Positions 43,906 through 53,336 of a stretch of 62,382 nucleotides of DNA are shown one piece after another (within the stretch, counting starts at the first letter, position 1; each line of letters starts with the position of its first letter). The stretch lies in contig WQVD01000015.1 of assembly GCA_009781755.1 (NCBI GenBank), positions 1-62,382 on the forward strand. Reading direction: 5' to 3'. The stretch comes from Defluviitaleaceae bacterium (GTDB lineage: Bacteria; Bacillota; Clostridia; Lachnospirales; WQUN01). The position numbers and the translations under genes are program-made. The notes beneath the pieces were generated by a model. That model had not been told where the DNA came from. It saw only the letters and a list, made by a program, of their open reading frames with translations, and made no database searches.

Positions 43906-44030
43906 TGTTGCATCACCTGTTTGGAATGGATGGCGCGATTATAGCACACAGAATTGTAATATTTGGAGGGTATATTTAACGCCGCATTTTTGATATGCTA
44001 TGTGTATAAATTGAAAAGGAAGTGATTGAC

Positions 44031-44255
44031 ATGAAGCAAAAGTACGTGCCGCTGGAAAAACAGTCCAAGCGCAAGCAAAGAGAATACCACGCCAAGCAAC
44101 GCGGCGACTGGGGCAACATCAATCCCATCACCCGCAAAGTCGAAAGTGCCAAAATCTATAACCGAAAAAAATCCAAACGCGAGAGGTACAACTCCGGTTT
44201 GGATTTTTTTGTGGGTACATATGAAACTTTTTGGTCTGTGGGCGCCGCTATATAA
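44031..44255 (+). CDS. Small basic conserved protein
   Basis: 74 residues, highly basic, beginning KQKYVPLEKQSKRKQREYHAKQRGDWG and continuing with NPITRKVESAKIYNRKKSK. I recognise this type from other Firmicutes, without an assigned function. It has the charge of a nucleic-acid binder. AAGGAAGTGATT precedes the ATG at 44031. Confidence 0.75.
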   Translation: MKQKYVPLEKQSKRKQREYHAKQRGDWGNINPITRKVESAKIYNRKKSKRERYNSGLDFFVGTYETFWSVGAAI

Positions 44256-44344
44256 GCAAGATGAGAAAAATTCCGTTAAAGCGGAATTGCTTCGTGGATG
44301 AATTGCAAGAAAACCGGTAACTCATTCACCACTGTGGAGGGGGG

Positions 44345-44884
44345 ATGCAGTACATGTATGATACGGCCGTATCAGCACGCTTTGACGCAATCTATGAGGC
44401 GACGCACAAGGCTGTTTTGGTATATATCGGTGCCAAGTGCCGCCGTGTGGCGGACGTGGGCGATATTTTCCAAGATACATATACCGAATTGTATCGCGTG
44501 TTGCGCAAGCGCGGCGCGGATTATTTGGTATGCGAAAAAGCCTTCGTCATGCGGTTGGCGCGGCAGAAATTGGCGCGTTATTACTCCCTGTTGCAACGGA
44601 TGCAAATGTTTGTATCCTTGCCGGCGCAATCAAACGGAGCCGCCCCACCGCATTGGGAAGCGGATGATTTCAACGTAGAAGAATTCGCGCTTAACGGCGT
44701 CATGCTGGAAGAGGCGCGGGCGTTGCTGCGCAATAAACCACAAGACGTGCAGAAGGTGTTTTTCCTGTTTTATGAAATGGAGCAAACCATCCCGGAAGTC
44801 GCAACGGAACTGGGGATGACGGAATCGAATGTTAAAAACAAATTGTATCGGACGCTGAAAGAAATAAGGAGGTTGTGGGCATGA
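44345..44884 (+). CDS. ECF-type sigma-70 factor
   Basis: 179 residues. Region 2 is around 20-75 (YIGAKCRRVADVGDIFQDTYTELYRVL) and region 4 around 120-175 (QKVFFLFYEMEQTIPEVATELGMTESNVKNKLYRTLKEIRRL) with a clear helix-turn-helix. GGAGGGGG directly precedes the ATG at 44345. Its stop overlaps the start of a single-pass membrane protein (ATGA), the classic sigma/anti-sigma layout. Confidence 0.9.
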   Translation: MQYMYDTAVSARFDAIYEATHKAVLVYIGAKCRRVADVGDIFQDTYTELYRVLRKRGADYLVCEKAFVMRLARQKLARYYSLLQRMQMFVSLPAQSNGAAPPHWEADDFNVEEFALNGVMLEEARALLRNKPQDVQKVFFLFYEMEQTIPEVATELGMTESNVKNKLYRTLKEIRRLWA

Positions 44885-45954
44885 ACGACCATAAAATGAC
44901 AGGCAGAGAAGCAATGAAATTCATCCACGGCGACGTTAGACCCGACGCACAAGCCGTGCGGCGCGCGGCCATGAATCAAAGCACGAGCAGTCGGACTCTG
45001 GCCGGGCAGATGCGTTATATTGCAGCGGCGGTGCTGGTCGGATTGGTACTGATGAGCGGTGGCATTTACGCTGCACAAGAATGGCTGGGGAATCGCTTGG
45101 ACACAGGGGGTAGATATATTGGTGTCATCACCAGCCCCGACGACCCTGATTTTATGGCGAAATTTCCTGATGATTGGCAACTTACGCGCTGGCGTGTCTA
45201 TCGAAATCCAATGATTATTTCCCCACATCGGCATTCCATTGTGTGGAGCAATCATGACGATATCGAAACCACTGCGATATGGAATGCGGTAGAAAATGAA
45301 ATTTTTATGTACAACGGATTGCCGCTGGGTATGTTGCAAGCTACGCACCCGGATTATTGGCCGGAAGTGGTGTACGACCGATACAGCATAGAAATAGGTG
45401 AAATTACCGCTTGGTTTGATGCCTATGATGTGTTTGACCGATTGGAGATTACGTCTCGCGAAGCCATCGAGGATAGATGGCACTACATCACTTTTGAAGA
45501 AACGATGTACGCATTTGGCCGCGACTTCCCCATGCCAACGATGCATGCTGATTTGCTGGGCACGCCGTGGTTCCAAAGTTTCGAAGAAGGAGAAGGTATA
45601 TTAATTGAATTTGTACCATGCGAAGAAACGGAACGTTTAATTTGGCAGCGTTTTCATGAAGACCCCACCGCAACCCGTGTGTTTACTTGGACAGCCATAT
45701 CGATAGAAACATTGCGAGCAGAAGATGAAGAACCTAATGTTTGGTTGCTAGCTGCCGGAGAATTTTATGACATAGAAGTTGCAGGTATCACGGTAACTGT
45801 ATTCACCGGCGGGGAGTTCGCGTTGAGCGATGGTAGAATCGCTTTTTATCAACGCTCCTATTATTGGAATCACGACGACATGTTGTTTAGAATAACGCCC
45901 GCCACGCATGTAATGCCGTATGTAGAAGAAATTATAGCCGGTATGATTCGATAA
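44881..45954 (+). CDS. Single-pass membrane protein, likely anti-sigma partner
   Basis: 357 residues. A cytoplasmic N-terminus of about 40 residues is followed by one membrane helix (about 44-65, YIAAAVLVGLVLMSGGIYAA) and a 290-residue outer domain rich in aromatic and acidic residues. No zinc-binding anti-sigma Cys/His motif is seen, so the anti-sigma role rests on gene order and topology. Translation is coupled to the sigma gene. Confidence 0.7.
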   Translation: MNDHKMTGREAMKFIHGDVRPDAQAVRRAAMNQSTSSRTLAGQMRYIAAAVLVGLVLMSGGIYAAQEWLGNRLDTGGRYIGVITSPDDPDFMAKFPDDWQLTRWRVYRNPMIISPHRHSIVWSNHDDIETTAIWNAVENEIFMYNGLPLGMLQATHPDYWPEVVYDRYSIEIGEITAWFDAYDVFDRLEITSREAIEDRWHYITFEETMYAFGRDFPMPTMHADLLGTPWFQSFEEGEGILIEFVPCEETERLIWQRFHEDPTATRVFTWTAISIETLRAEDEEPNVWLLAAGEFYDIEVAGITVTVFTGGEFALSDGRIAFYQRSYYWNHDDMLFRITPATHVMPYVEEIIAGMIR

Positions 45955-45979
45955 ATCACTATCTATAGCACTATTTATG

Positions 45980-46035
45980 AAAATCAAAAGGGGTAGTCAG
46001 TTAGTGTCACTAACCGACTGCCCCTTTCGATTTTA
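45980..46035. terminator. Bidirectional terminator carrying a short copy of the dispersed palindrome
   Basis: Nested stem AAAATC.AAAGGGG...CCCCTTT.GATTTT enclosing AGTC.GTTAGTG / CACTAAC.GACT. The inner part 45998-46020 is a 23-base version of the family. It lies between convergent genes. Confidence 0.85.
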
Positions 46036-46048
46036 TACGATGTAGCGG

Positions 46049-47530
46049 TTACTTACTTGTGTTAACACCCAATCCTGCTTTATTGGGTAGCACAGCATTG
46101 AGGATAACACCTAAGATGATTGCCACGGGTAGATTCATGCGGTCTAAGCGGATGACATTATCTGCGATTTCGATGCGGATAATATTACCGAAGCGCATAC
46201 CAATACCCACCACCAACATAACCGACATGATGATGAGGTATTTTTCAATATTGAGGTCAACATGTTCTTTGACGTTGCGCATGCCGATGGAGGCGATCAT
46301 GCCGTACAGCATGATGGATGCGCCGCCGATGATGGATACCGGAATGGATTGAATAACGGCAGCAAATGCGGGCGACAAGCCAAGCAAGATGGCGAATACC
46401 GCACCAATGGCAACGACAACAGAGGAAAATACCTTGGAGATAATCAGGAGGCCTACGTTTTCAGAGTAGGTGGTGTTCATGGGGGTGCCGAAGGCGGCTA
46501 CGGCCATGGATTGCAAGCCGTCGGCGAACAGGGTGCGGCTCAAACCGGGCTTCTCGCGTACCAAGTCCTCGCCCATTTCTGCGCCTACGATTACGTGGTC
46601 GGCAATATTTTCGGCAACAGTGGCCAGTGCGAAGGGAGCCATCATGAGGATGGGTGCCAATGCGAAGCGCGGAGTCATAAACGGCGGCAAGCCGAATAAA
46701 TTGGCATCAGCAACGGGTGCAAAATATACCAATGGATGATAAACATTTAATTCGGGAGCAGCGATTCGGGTGTAGGTGTAATACATATCAAGGTCAAAAC
46801 CGGTATGCACCAAAACAAAACCTTCACTGTAAAGCACTTCTGCACCGGCCATCGACATCAATACCGCCACAAGATATGCGCCTGCCAAGCCAATTAGAAT
46901 CGGGAATGCTTTCATCTTACCTTTGGCAAACATCATAACTGCGATAATTAAAACGGCGGTCAAAGGCCCCAATATCCAATTGGATGCAAATTGGTTAATT
47001 GCGTGAGGTGCTAACGTTACACCGATGAGCACCACCGTAGGGCCGGTTACTGCGTGGGGTAGAATGTTCATAAATTTGTTGGCACCAATTAACTTAACAA
47101 GTGCAGAAAAAATTAAGTACACCACGCCTGCAGCCAATATACCGCCCAGCGCATATTGCAAACGTTCGTCATGCGTAAACAATTCTATTACACGTTCTTG
47201 CCCGTTAACCATGTAAAAATAATTTGCGAAGGGTCCATTTCTTACATCAATTACGCCCAGCACACCAATCATGAACGCAAAGCTCGAGCCCATCGTAAGC
47301 GGCGACTTGCCCTTGGTGATCATCAGGAACAACAGCGTACCGATACCCATACCAAACAGGGTAATCTGCGGGCTCATGCCCAATGTCAGCGGTACAATAA
47401 TCGTCGCGCCGAACATGACCAACATGGATTGCAATCCTTTGATTATCAGCGAGGGGATGCTTTCCCCGCGGTGGGCGGTTTGTGCTACGCTGGTTGCATC
47501 CCACCAGCGCGTGAATGCGTTTCCTTTCAT
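46049..47530 (-). CDS. NCS2-family uracil permease
   Basis: 493 residues with about 12-14 membrane helices. Typical uracil permease signatures are FGATIIVPLTLG near the start, LPHAVTGPTVVLIG in the middle, AENIADHVIVGAEMGEDL and GTPMNTTYSENVG, close to the uracil permease GPPNTTYGEN motif. It probably imports uracil with protons. GGGAGG lies just before the ATG. The leader carries a terminator and a small translated frame, suggesting control by pyrimidine level. Confidence 0.93.
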   Translation of the reverse strand: MKGNAFTRWWDATSVAQTAHRGESIPSLIIKGLQSMLVMFGATIIVPLTLGMSPQITLFGMGIGTLLFLMITKGKSPLTMGSSFAFMIGVLGVIDVRNGPFANYFYMVNGQERVIELFTHDERLQYALGGILAAGVVYLIFSALVKLIGANKFMNILPHAVTGPTVVLIGVTLAPHAINQFASNWILGPLTAVLIIAVMMFAKGKMKAFPILIGLAGAYLVAVLMSMAGAEVLYSEGFVLVHTGFDLDMYYTYTRIAAPELNVYHPLVYFAPVADANLFGLPPFMTPRFALAPILMMAPFALATVAENIADHVIVGAEMGEDLVREKPGLSRTLFADGLQSMAVAAFGTPMNTTYSENVGLLIISKVFSSVVVAIGAVFAILLGLSPAFAAVIQSIPVSIIGGASIMLYGMIASIGMRNVKEHVDLNIEKYLIIMSVMLVVGIGMRFGNIIRIEIADNVIRLDRMNLPVAIILGVILNAVLPNKAGLGVNTSK

Positions 47531-47564
47531 GTGTGCCTCCCTTAAAATATGTTTTTGTAGGTAT

Positions 47565-47608
47565 AAAAAAACCGCCGATTGTATTGAATGGTCAATACAT
47601 CGGCGGTT
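47565..47608 (-). terminator. Attenuator hairpin in the uracil permease leader
   Basis: On the reverse strand, AACCGCCGAT.GTATTGA pairs with TCAATAC.ATCGGCGGTT and is followed by T7. It lies after the leader frame and 34 bases before the permease start, so it must be read through for the gene to be expressed. Confidence 0.8.
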
Positions 47609-47696
47609 ATTTTCTGATTGGAATGGAGGGAAAAAATAAATGAGCCCGCTTTATATGGAGAATGCGATTTGTTCGACAGGCTGTTCGCTGTTTCAC
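47607..47696 (-). CDS. Leader peptide of the uracil permease gene
   Basis: A 29-codon frame starts with GTG eight bases after AGGAGG, part of AGGAGGTGGC at 47710-47701 on the reverse strand. It ends with a TAA at the first bases of the attenuator hairpin. Codons 20-23 span a U-rich run (TTATTTTTTCCC). A ribosome close behind RNA polymerase would cover the hairpin, as in pyrBI-type UTP-sensitive attenuation. The peptide itself (MKQRTACRTNRIL...) has no recognised function. Confidence 0.6.
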   Translation of the reverse strand: MKQRTACRTNRILHIKRAHLFFPSIPIRK

Positions 47697-47849
47697 TTTC
47701 GCCACCTCCTAAAGATTTTTGGCTCAAACGGCAAAATGCTATCATATGGATTTTATTTGCGCAAGGGGGGTAGAGGAATAATTTATGCAATTCTCTATTT
47801 TGACGGGGGCTTGTACAACGATTGTAAATTTTTCGTAACATTATGACAA

Positions 47850-47879
47850 TTGACGCGGGCGAAATGGCACTCGTATACT
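47850..47879 (+). promoter_or_regulatory. Promoter of the nucleoside ABC importer
   Basis: TTGACG and TATACT with an 18-base spacer, 60 bases before the substrate-binding protein gene. Confidence 0.75.
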
Positions 47880-47938
47880 TGCATTGCGAGTGTTACAAAA
47901 ATGTTACGCTCGACAAACTTCATAAGAGGTGGTTAGAA

Positions 47939-49087
47939 ATGCGTAAAGTATTCTATTCCGCAATTCTGCTGTTGGCCGGTGTGTTTTTTATGTCGGCTTG
48001 TGGTGGCAACAACGACGATGAACGCCAGGAAGTGACATTTGAAAATGTCCGCCTGGCGTTTATTCATCCCGGGAACATTTATGACCGCGGTTATACCTAC
48101 CGCCAACACGATGGTACCTTGGCCATGGCAGCCGCACTGGGTATCGACCCCGAAACGCAAATCCGCAATTTCTGGACAAGATTATCTCCCGACGAAGTTA
48201 CTACCTCTATTGAAGAAGCCATCGCATGGGGCGCAGACATGATTTTTGCCACCAGCTTCGGCCACGGCCCCCCCATGTTGGAAGCCGCCCGCAACAACCC
48301 TGACATCATGTTCCACCATGCCACCGGCAACTTGGCTGTGGATGCCAATCTTCCCAACTTCCATAACTATTTCGGCAACATGTCGCAAGCGCGTTATATG
48401 TCGGGCATCGCCGCCGGCTTGCGTACCGAAACCAATGTGCTGGGTTTTGTAGCCGCGCACCCCAACAGTGAAGTTATCACGGGCTTGACGGCGTTCTTCT
48501 TGGGCGCACAAAGCGTGAACCCCGATGTACGTATGTATGTGCAATTCATGGGCGTGTGGAACAACCCCACATTAGAATCACAAATCGCCCAAGCGCTGAT
48601 AGACCAAGGCGCAGACGTGCTGGGTCAACATGCCGACAGCCCCGCCACCCAATTGGTAGCGCAAGAAAATGGCGTATGGAGCGTAGGTTACAACAACTGT
48701 GTAATCGCCGAAGCTCCCGACGCTACTTTAGTTGCGCCCATGTTCGTATGGGAAATATACCTGAACGAAGCGGTACGCAACTTCGTTGAAGGCCGCGGTA
48801 ACCCCACCGACTTCATCCGCGGTTGGAACGAAGGCATGGTCGTACTGTCCGACTTTAACACCAACACCATCGCCCCCGGCACCGTTGAGGCCGTTGTCAC
48901 TGCCGAAGCGCAAATACGCGCAGGCCGCAATGTTTTCACCGGCCCCATTTACGGCTACCGCAACATTGGCCCCCAAGCGTGGAGCGATACCCCCGAGCAA
49001 CTCCTGGCTCCCGGCGAAGAATGGATTGAGCCCATGTCTGCGCCGTCATGGGCGCACCGTGTATCCGGCATCATTTTCTTGAATTAA
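47939..49087 (+). CDS. BMP-family nucleoside-binding lipoprotein
   Basis: 382 residues. Lipobox (FFMSAC) after a short signal. The family fold of Med/PnrA/BmpA proteins shows VRLAFIHPGNIYDRGYTYRQHDG, ADMIFATSFGHGPPMLEAA, MSQARYMSGIAAGL and LGQHADSPATQLVAQENGVWSVGYN. These bind purine nucleosides for an ABC importer of the RnsABCD/NupNOPQ type. The ATG at 47939 follows AGAGGTGG. The ATPase and two permeases follow in order, so the importer is complete. Confidence 0.92.
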   Translation: MRKVFYSAILLLAGVFFMSACGGNNDDERQEVTFENVRLAFIHPGNIYDRGYTYRQHDGTLAMAAALGIDPETQIRNFWTRLSPDEVTTSIEEAIAWGADMIFATSFGHGPPMLEAARNNPDIMFHHATGNLAVDANLPNFHNYFGNMSQARYMSGIAAGLRTETNVLGFVAAHPNSEVITGLTAFFLGAQSVNPDVRMYVQFMGVWNNPTLESQIAQALIDQGADVLGQHADSPATQLVAQENGVWSVGYNNCVIAEAPDATLVAPMFVWEIYLNEAVRNFVEGRGNPTDFIRGWNEGMVVLSDFNTNTIAPGTVEAVVTAEAQIRAGRNVFTGPIYGYRNIGPQAWSDTPEQLLAPGEEWIEPMSAPSWAHRVSGIIFLN

Positions 49088-49121
49088 ATCAAACGCTTAA
49101 ATCAAACATTCGCAAGGATTG

Positions 49122-50744
49122 ATGGATGTGAATATGCCCGCGATTTCGACCCGGCAACTGACTAAGACTTTTGACACCGTACTGGCGGTGGATAAGGTAG
49201 ATTTTGACTTGTACCACGGCGAAATTTTGGCCCTGATGGGCGAAAATGGCTCGGGCAAAACCACGTTAATGAACATGCTGTCGGGGATTTATTTCCCCGA
49301 TGGCGGTTACATAGAGGCCGACGGCCAACGCGTTACCATTGCCAACCCCAAGGATGCTTTTGCGCTGGGGGTTGGCATGGTGCATCAGCATTTTAAATTG
49401 GTAGAAACTTTATCCGCTACGGAGAACATCCTGCTGGGGTTGCCGGGCGGTTTTTTCGTTGACCGAAAATCCGCTGCTGCCGAAGTGGCAGAAATCATCG
49501 CGAGGTACGGCTTCACGCTGGATCCGAACAAAAAAATCTACAATATGTCCGTGAGCGAGAAGCAAACGGTGGAAATTGTAAAGGTTTTGTATCGCGGTGC
49601 GACGACACTCATCTTGGACGAGCCCACAGCGGTGTTGACCCCACAAGAATCTGACCGCCTTTTTGACACGCTGCGCAACATGAAAGCCGATGGCAAGGCC
49701 ATTATCATCATCACGCACAAACTACACGAAGTGCTGGCCGTGAGCGACCGCGTACATGTGCTGCGCAAAGGCCAAACCGCGGGCATCGTACAAACCGCCG
49801 ACGCCGACCGCAACGTATTGACCGAAATGATGGTGGGGCAATCTGTAGCGCTGCACATCGACCGCCCCATTGTAGAAAATAAAGAATTGCGGCTGGAGGT
49901 ATACGACCTGTGCGTGCGCACCGGCGACGACGTGCTGGCATTGGACAGCGCAAATTTCATCTTGCAATCGGGCGAAATCTTGGGCGTAGCAGGCGTGGCC
50001 GGAAGCGGGCAGAAAGAATTGTGCGAGGCCTTGGCGGGGCTGTGCAAAGCACAGCAAGGTGCGGTGACGTTTTACCCCGAAGGGGATTGGAGGAATAGGA
50101 GCGCCGCCGTTCCTGAAGCCGAGGATTCCGGACGCGTCGCCAACGGCGTACCCGCCGAAGGCGTAAAAACCATCCCGCTATTGGGCAAATCCCCGCAGGA
50201 AATTGCCGAATTGGGTATTTCGCTCGCCTTTGTACCCGAAGATCGCTTGGGCATGGGCTTGGTGGCGGGTATGGACATGACGGACAACGTGCTGCTGCGG
50301 CATTACAAGCGCGGGCGCGGGCCGTTCGCCGACCGCCCCTATTCGCGCAATCTTGCCACGCGGCTCATCGAACGATTAAAAATCGCCACCCCCGGCGTGT
50401 CCACCGTAGTGCGGCGGCTGTCCGGCGGCAACGTGCAAAAGGTACTGCTGGGGCGCGAAATCGCCAGCGTGCCGCGCGTGCTCATTGTGGCATACCCCGC
50501 GCGGGGGCTGGATGTGCATTCTGCGCACACGATATACGACTTACTCAACGAACAGAAGCAAAAAGGCGTAGCCGTGCTGTTCGTGGGTGAGGACTTGGAC
50601 GTATTGTTGGAAATTTCGGATAGAATCATGGTGTTGTGCGGCGGCAAAGTTACCGGTACGGTCGATGCCGCCACCACAACTAAGGAAGAAGTGGGCTTAC
50701 TGATGGCACAAATGGACGCACCACAAGCGGGTGAAACAAATTGA
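49122..50744 (+). CDS. Nucleoside ABC importer ATPase with two nucleotide-binding domains
   Basis: 540 residues. Domain 1: Walker A GENGSGKTT, degenerate signature MSVSEKQ, Walker B LILDEPTAVLT. Domain 2: degenerate Walker A GVAGSGQKEL, signature RLSGGNVQKVLLGREIA, Walker B LIVAYPARGLD. This asymmetry is normal for the RbsA/NupO group. About 25 extra residues (WRNRSAAVPEAEDSGRVANG and following) sit after the domain 2 Walker A region, where relatives have a short turn. The ATG at 49122 follows AAGGATTG; an in-frame TTG lies just before. The stop overlaps the next start. Confidence 0.92.
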   Translation: MDVNMPAISTRQLTKTFDTVLAVDKVDFDLYHGEILALMGENGSGKTTLMNMLSGIYFPDGGYIEADGQRVTIANPKDAFALGVGMVHQHFKLVETLSATENILLGLPGGFFVDRKSAAAEVAEIIARYGFTLDPNKKIYNMSVSEKQTVEIVKVLYRGATTLILDEPTAVLTPQESDRLFDTLRNMKADGKAIIIITHKLHEVLAVSDRVHVLRKGQTAGIVQTADADRNVLTEMMVGQSVALHIDRPIVENKELRLEVYDLCVRTGDDVLALDSANFILQSGEILGVAGVAGSGQKELCEALAGLCKAQQGAVTFYPEGDWRNRSAAVPEAEDSGRVANGVPAEGVKTIPLLGKSPQEIAELGISLAFVPEDRLGMGLVAGMDMTDNVLLRHYKRGRGPFADRPYSRNLATRLIERLKIATPGVSTVVRRLSGGNVQKVLLGREIASVPRVLIVAYPARGLDVHSAHTIYDLLNEQKQKGVAVLFVGEDLDVLLEISDRIMVLCGGKVTGTVDAATTTKEEVGLLMAQMDAPQAGETN

Positions 50745-51877
50745 GTTGGTTACGCTCCGTGACAGACTGGCGTATATCGCGGCGCAAGGCAATATCTTTT
50801 AAAGTGGCATGTCTTATCCGCTTTTTGGCGGTGGTTGGCGCACTGGGTATTGGCGCGCTGGTGATTTTGTCGCTGGGGCACAACCCTTTTGCCGTGTATT
50901 GGGAAATGGTGGATGCCACATTTGGTGCGCGCATCGGTTTTAATGCCACGATACGGTCATTTATCCCGTTGCTGGGCGCGGCGTTGGCGGTAGGTATGGC
51001 ATTCAAAATGCGTTTTTGGAACATCGGTGCCGAGGGACAAATCTTGGCGGGGGGCATTGCGGCTACCTACTTTGCCCTGTTCCACTTTGAAGCAATGCCG
51101 CGCCCGATATTGCTGACGGTCATGGCCGTGGCGGCCATTATCGCGGGCGGAATATGGGGTTTTATCCCCGCGTTTTTCCGTGCGCGTTGGGGCACGAACG
51201 AGACGTTATTTACGCTCATGCTCAACTATGTGGCGCTGCGGATTATTATGCATTTACAATCGGGGCCGTGGCAATCGCCGCTGTTTGCGGGCTTCCCCAT
51301 GATGGATATGTTTGACCCGGTGGCGCGGCTGCCGCAGGTTTTTGGCATTCACATTGGGTGGATTATGGTGCTGGTTGTGGTGGTGTTGGTGCACTTTTAC
51401 TTGGCAAAGTCCAAGCAAGGCTACCAATTGTCCGTCGTGGGTGAAAGCGAAAATACCGCACGCTACGCCGGCATGAACGTGCGGCGTATCGTAATGCGCA
51501 CGATGTTTATTTCCGGCGGTATTGCAGGCTTGTCGGGTTTTTGGATTGTGTCGGGTGCGCATTTTAACCTTAGCGAGAACACCGCAGGCGGTGTGGGTTT
51601 CACGGCCATCATTGTGGCGTGGTTGGCGGGGCTCAAACCGCTGTACATGATTCCCATCGCCCTATTAATCGCAGTGCTGGAACGTGGCAGCGGCCGCATC
51701 CAAACTGCGTTCGGCATCCCCGCCACCATCGCAGAGGTGCTCATCGGCATCATCCTATTCGCCATGTTAGCCAGCGAATTTTTCATACAATACCGCGTGA
51801 TAAATGCGAAAACAGCCGTAGCAACAAACACCGAAGCCGTCACTGATATCGAATCAACCACAGGGGGTGATGCGTAA
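50741..51877 (+). CDS. Nucleoside ABC importer permease 1
   Basis: 378 residues, about nine to ten membrane helices, BPD_transp_2 type. Family marks are FKMRFWNIGAEGQILAGGI and FFRARWGTNETLFTLMLNYVA. The first codon is TTG, overlapping the ATPase stop as TTGA. Codons 2-10 come from a copy of the dispersed palindrome. A GTG near 50801 could be an alternative start that avoids the repeat-encoded residues. Confidence 0.9.
   Translation: MSWLRSVTDWRISRRKAISFKVACLIRFLAVVGALGIGALVILSLGHNPFAVYWEMVDATFGARIGFNATIRSFIPLLGAALAVGMAFKMRFWNIGAEGQILAGGIAATYFALFHFEAMPRPILLTVMAVAAIIAGGIWGFIPAFFRARWGTNETLFTLMLNYVALRIIMHLQSGPWQSPLFAGFPMMDMFDPVARLPQVFGIHIGWIMVLVVVVLVHFYLAKSKQGYQLSVVGESENTARYAGMNVRRIVMRTMFISGGIAGLSGFWIVSGAHFNLSENTAGGVGFTAIIVAWLAGLKPLYMIPIALLIAVLERGSGRIQTAFGIPATIAEVLIGIILFAMLASEFFIQYRVINAKTAVATNTEAVTDIESTTGGDA
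50743..50769 (+). repeat. 27-bp dispersed palindrome at the start of permease 1
   Basis: Arms GAGTTGGTTACG and CCGTGACAGACTG fit the family. The copy spans the stop of the ATPase gene and the first codons of the permease gene. Confidence 0.75.
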
Positions 51878-52902
51878 TGGATTTGCTGGTGCTTTTTATT
51901 AACGCAGCGGTGATTGCAGGCACGCCGTACCTGTTTGGCACCATGGGCGAAATCTTGACCGAAAAATCCGGCAACTTGAACTTGGGCGTCGAAGGCATGA
52001 TGTTTATGGGTGCCATTGGCGGCCTATTGAGCGTTTCATTATTGGAATCGGGCTTGGGGGTTGATGTTGCACCGGGGCTGGCGGTGTTGTTGGCCGTCGG
52101 CGTTTCCTTTTTGGCAGGGGCGGCGGGCGCGTTTATATACAGCGTGCTGGTCGTAACTTTTCGCACGCAGCAAAACGTTACCGGCTTGGCGCTCACAATT
52201 TTTGGCGTGGGGCTGGGGAATTTCTTGGGTGATTTCTTCGGACGCCGTTCGGACACGGGTATTGTGCGTATTTCTGCCCGTGCGGGAGCGGGTTTCTCGC
52301 GGTTAGATATTCCCGTGTTGTCGGATATTCCGTACATCGGGCCGTTGTTCTTCAATTATAATATCCTCGTGTATTTGGGTATTGCGATGGCCATCGTGTT
52401 GGCCCTCTTTTTCAAGTACACGCGCATCGGCCTTAACTTGCGCGCTGTGGGCGAAAACCCCGCCGCCGCAGACGCCGCCAGCATCCCCGTAGCCAAATAT
52501 AAATATGCCGCAACCTGTATCGGCGGCGGCATATGCGGCATTGGCGGTATGTATATTATTATGGTTACAACGGCAGGCGGCGTGTGGATTCACAATGTGG
52601 TTGCGGGCTTTGGTTGGACATCGGTAGCGTTGGTCATCTTCGCGTCATGGAGCCCCAGGCGCGCAATTTTGGGGTCGATGATATTTGGTGCGCTCAGGGT
52701 TATGCCCTTTTACTTCCCCGCGAATCAATTAATCACCGTTGGCTTTATCTCATTCACTATGCCCAACATCCCCATGCAATTTTATGCAATGCTACCATAC
52801 GCAATGACAATTTTTGTATTAATCTTCACTTCCATCCGCCCCAACCGAGAAACCAACCCACCGGGCGGCCTAGGCGTGAATTACTTCCGCGAGGATAGGT
52901 AG
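51877..52902 (+). CDS. Nucleoside ABC importer permease 2
   Basis: 341 residues, about eight to nine membrane helices. The opening GTPYLFGTMGEILTEKSGNLNLGVEGMMFMGA is typical of the second permease of this importer, with LRAVGENPAAADAASIPVAKYKYAA in the cytoplasmic coupling loop. It overlaps permease 1 by TAATG, with GGGGGTGATG as ribosome site. Confidence 0.92.
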   Translation: MDLLVLFINAAVIAGTPYLFGTMGEILTEKSGNLNLGVEGMMFMGAIGGLLSVSLLESGLGVDVAPGLAVLLAVGVSFLAGAAGAFIYSVLVVTFRTQQNVTGLALTIFGVGLGNFLGDFFGRRSDTGIVRISARAGAGFSRLDIPVLSDIPYIGPLFFNYNILVYLGIAMAIVLALFFKYTRIGLNLRAVGENPAAADAASIPVAKYKYAATCIGGGICGIGGMYIIMVTTAGGVWIHNVVAGFGWTSVALVIFASWSPRRAILGSMIFGALRVMPFYFPANQLITVGFISFTMPNIPMQFYAMLPYAMTIFVLIFTSIRPNRETNPPGGLGVNYFREDR

Positions 52903-52934
52903 CGAGTGCGCCAACACCCGCTTTGTTACGGCTT

Positions 52935-53336
52935 TTATGAGGGATACGCCAACAACTCCGCGGTTAATTTCAGCACCGCGCGTGCCACCACCATCGCCTC
53001 CAGCGATTGATCCCGTGTCAATTCGAAGTATGCATTGCCGGGATAGTTAGTGTCGTAATAATAATCGGCCAACTTATGCAATGCATTTTCTTCCTCGGTG
53101 GACAACTGCGGGAAGTCCAGTGCACGGCAGCGGTCGTATAATCGCCAAGGTTTGTGTAGGGACATCAGACGATAATCGTCGGGTGTTCCTTTTTTTTCGA
53201 TGAAGGCTTTGAACGCCTTCTCTACGGCTTGTTCAAAAAAGCGCCCGGCGGCGCAGTAATCTTCTTCTGTGTGCATGAGTTCCCCACGGCGCAGGTCTTT
53301 CTGCGCGATGTATAAATACGAACCTATCGCTGCCAT
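52935..53336 (-). CDS. HEPN-domain protein of an MNT-HEPN pair
   Basis: 133 residues, all-helical. HEPN features: YIAQKDLRRGELMHTEEDYCAAGRFFEQAVEKAFKAFI, then LHKPWRLYDRC and a Tyr-rich helix YYYDTNYPGNAYFELT, where relatives often have an Arg (RYP). It overlaps the nucleotidyltransferase gene by 13 bases. HEPN proteins of such pairs can be RNases held in check by the nucleotidyltransferase. The RNase motif is not clear here, so toxicity is uncertain. Confidence 0.8.
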   Translation of the reverse strand: MAAIGSYLYIAQKDLRRGELMHTEEDYCAAGRFFEQAVEKAFKAFIEKKGTPDDYRLMSLHKPWRLYDRCRALDFPQLSTEEENALHKLADYYYDTNYPGNAYFELTRDQSLEAMVVARAVLKLTAELLAYPS

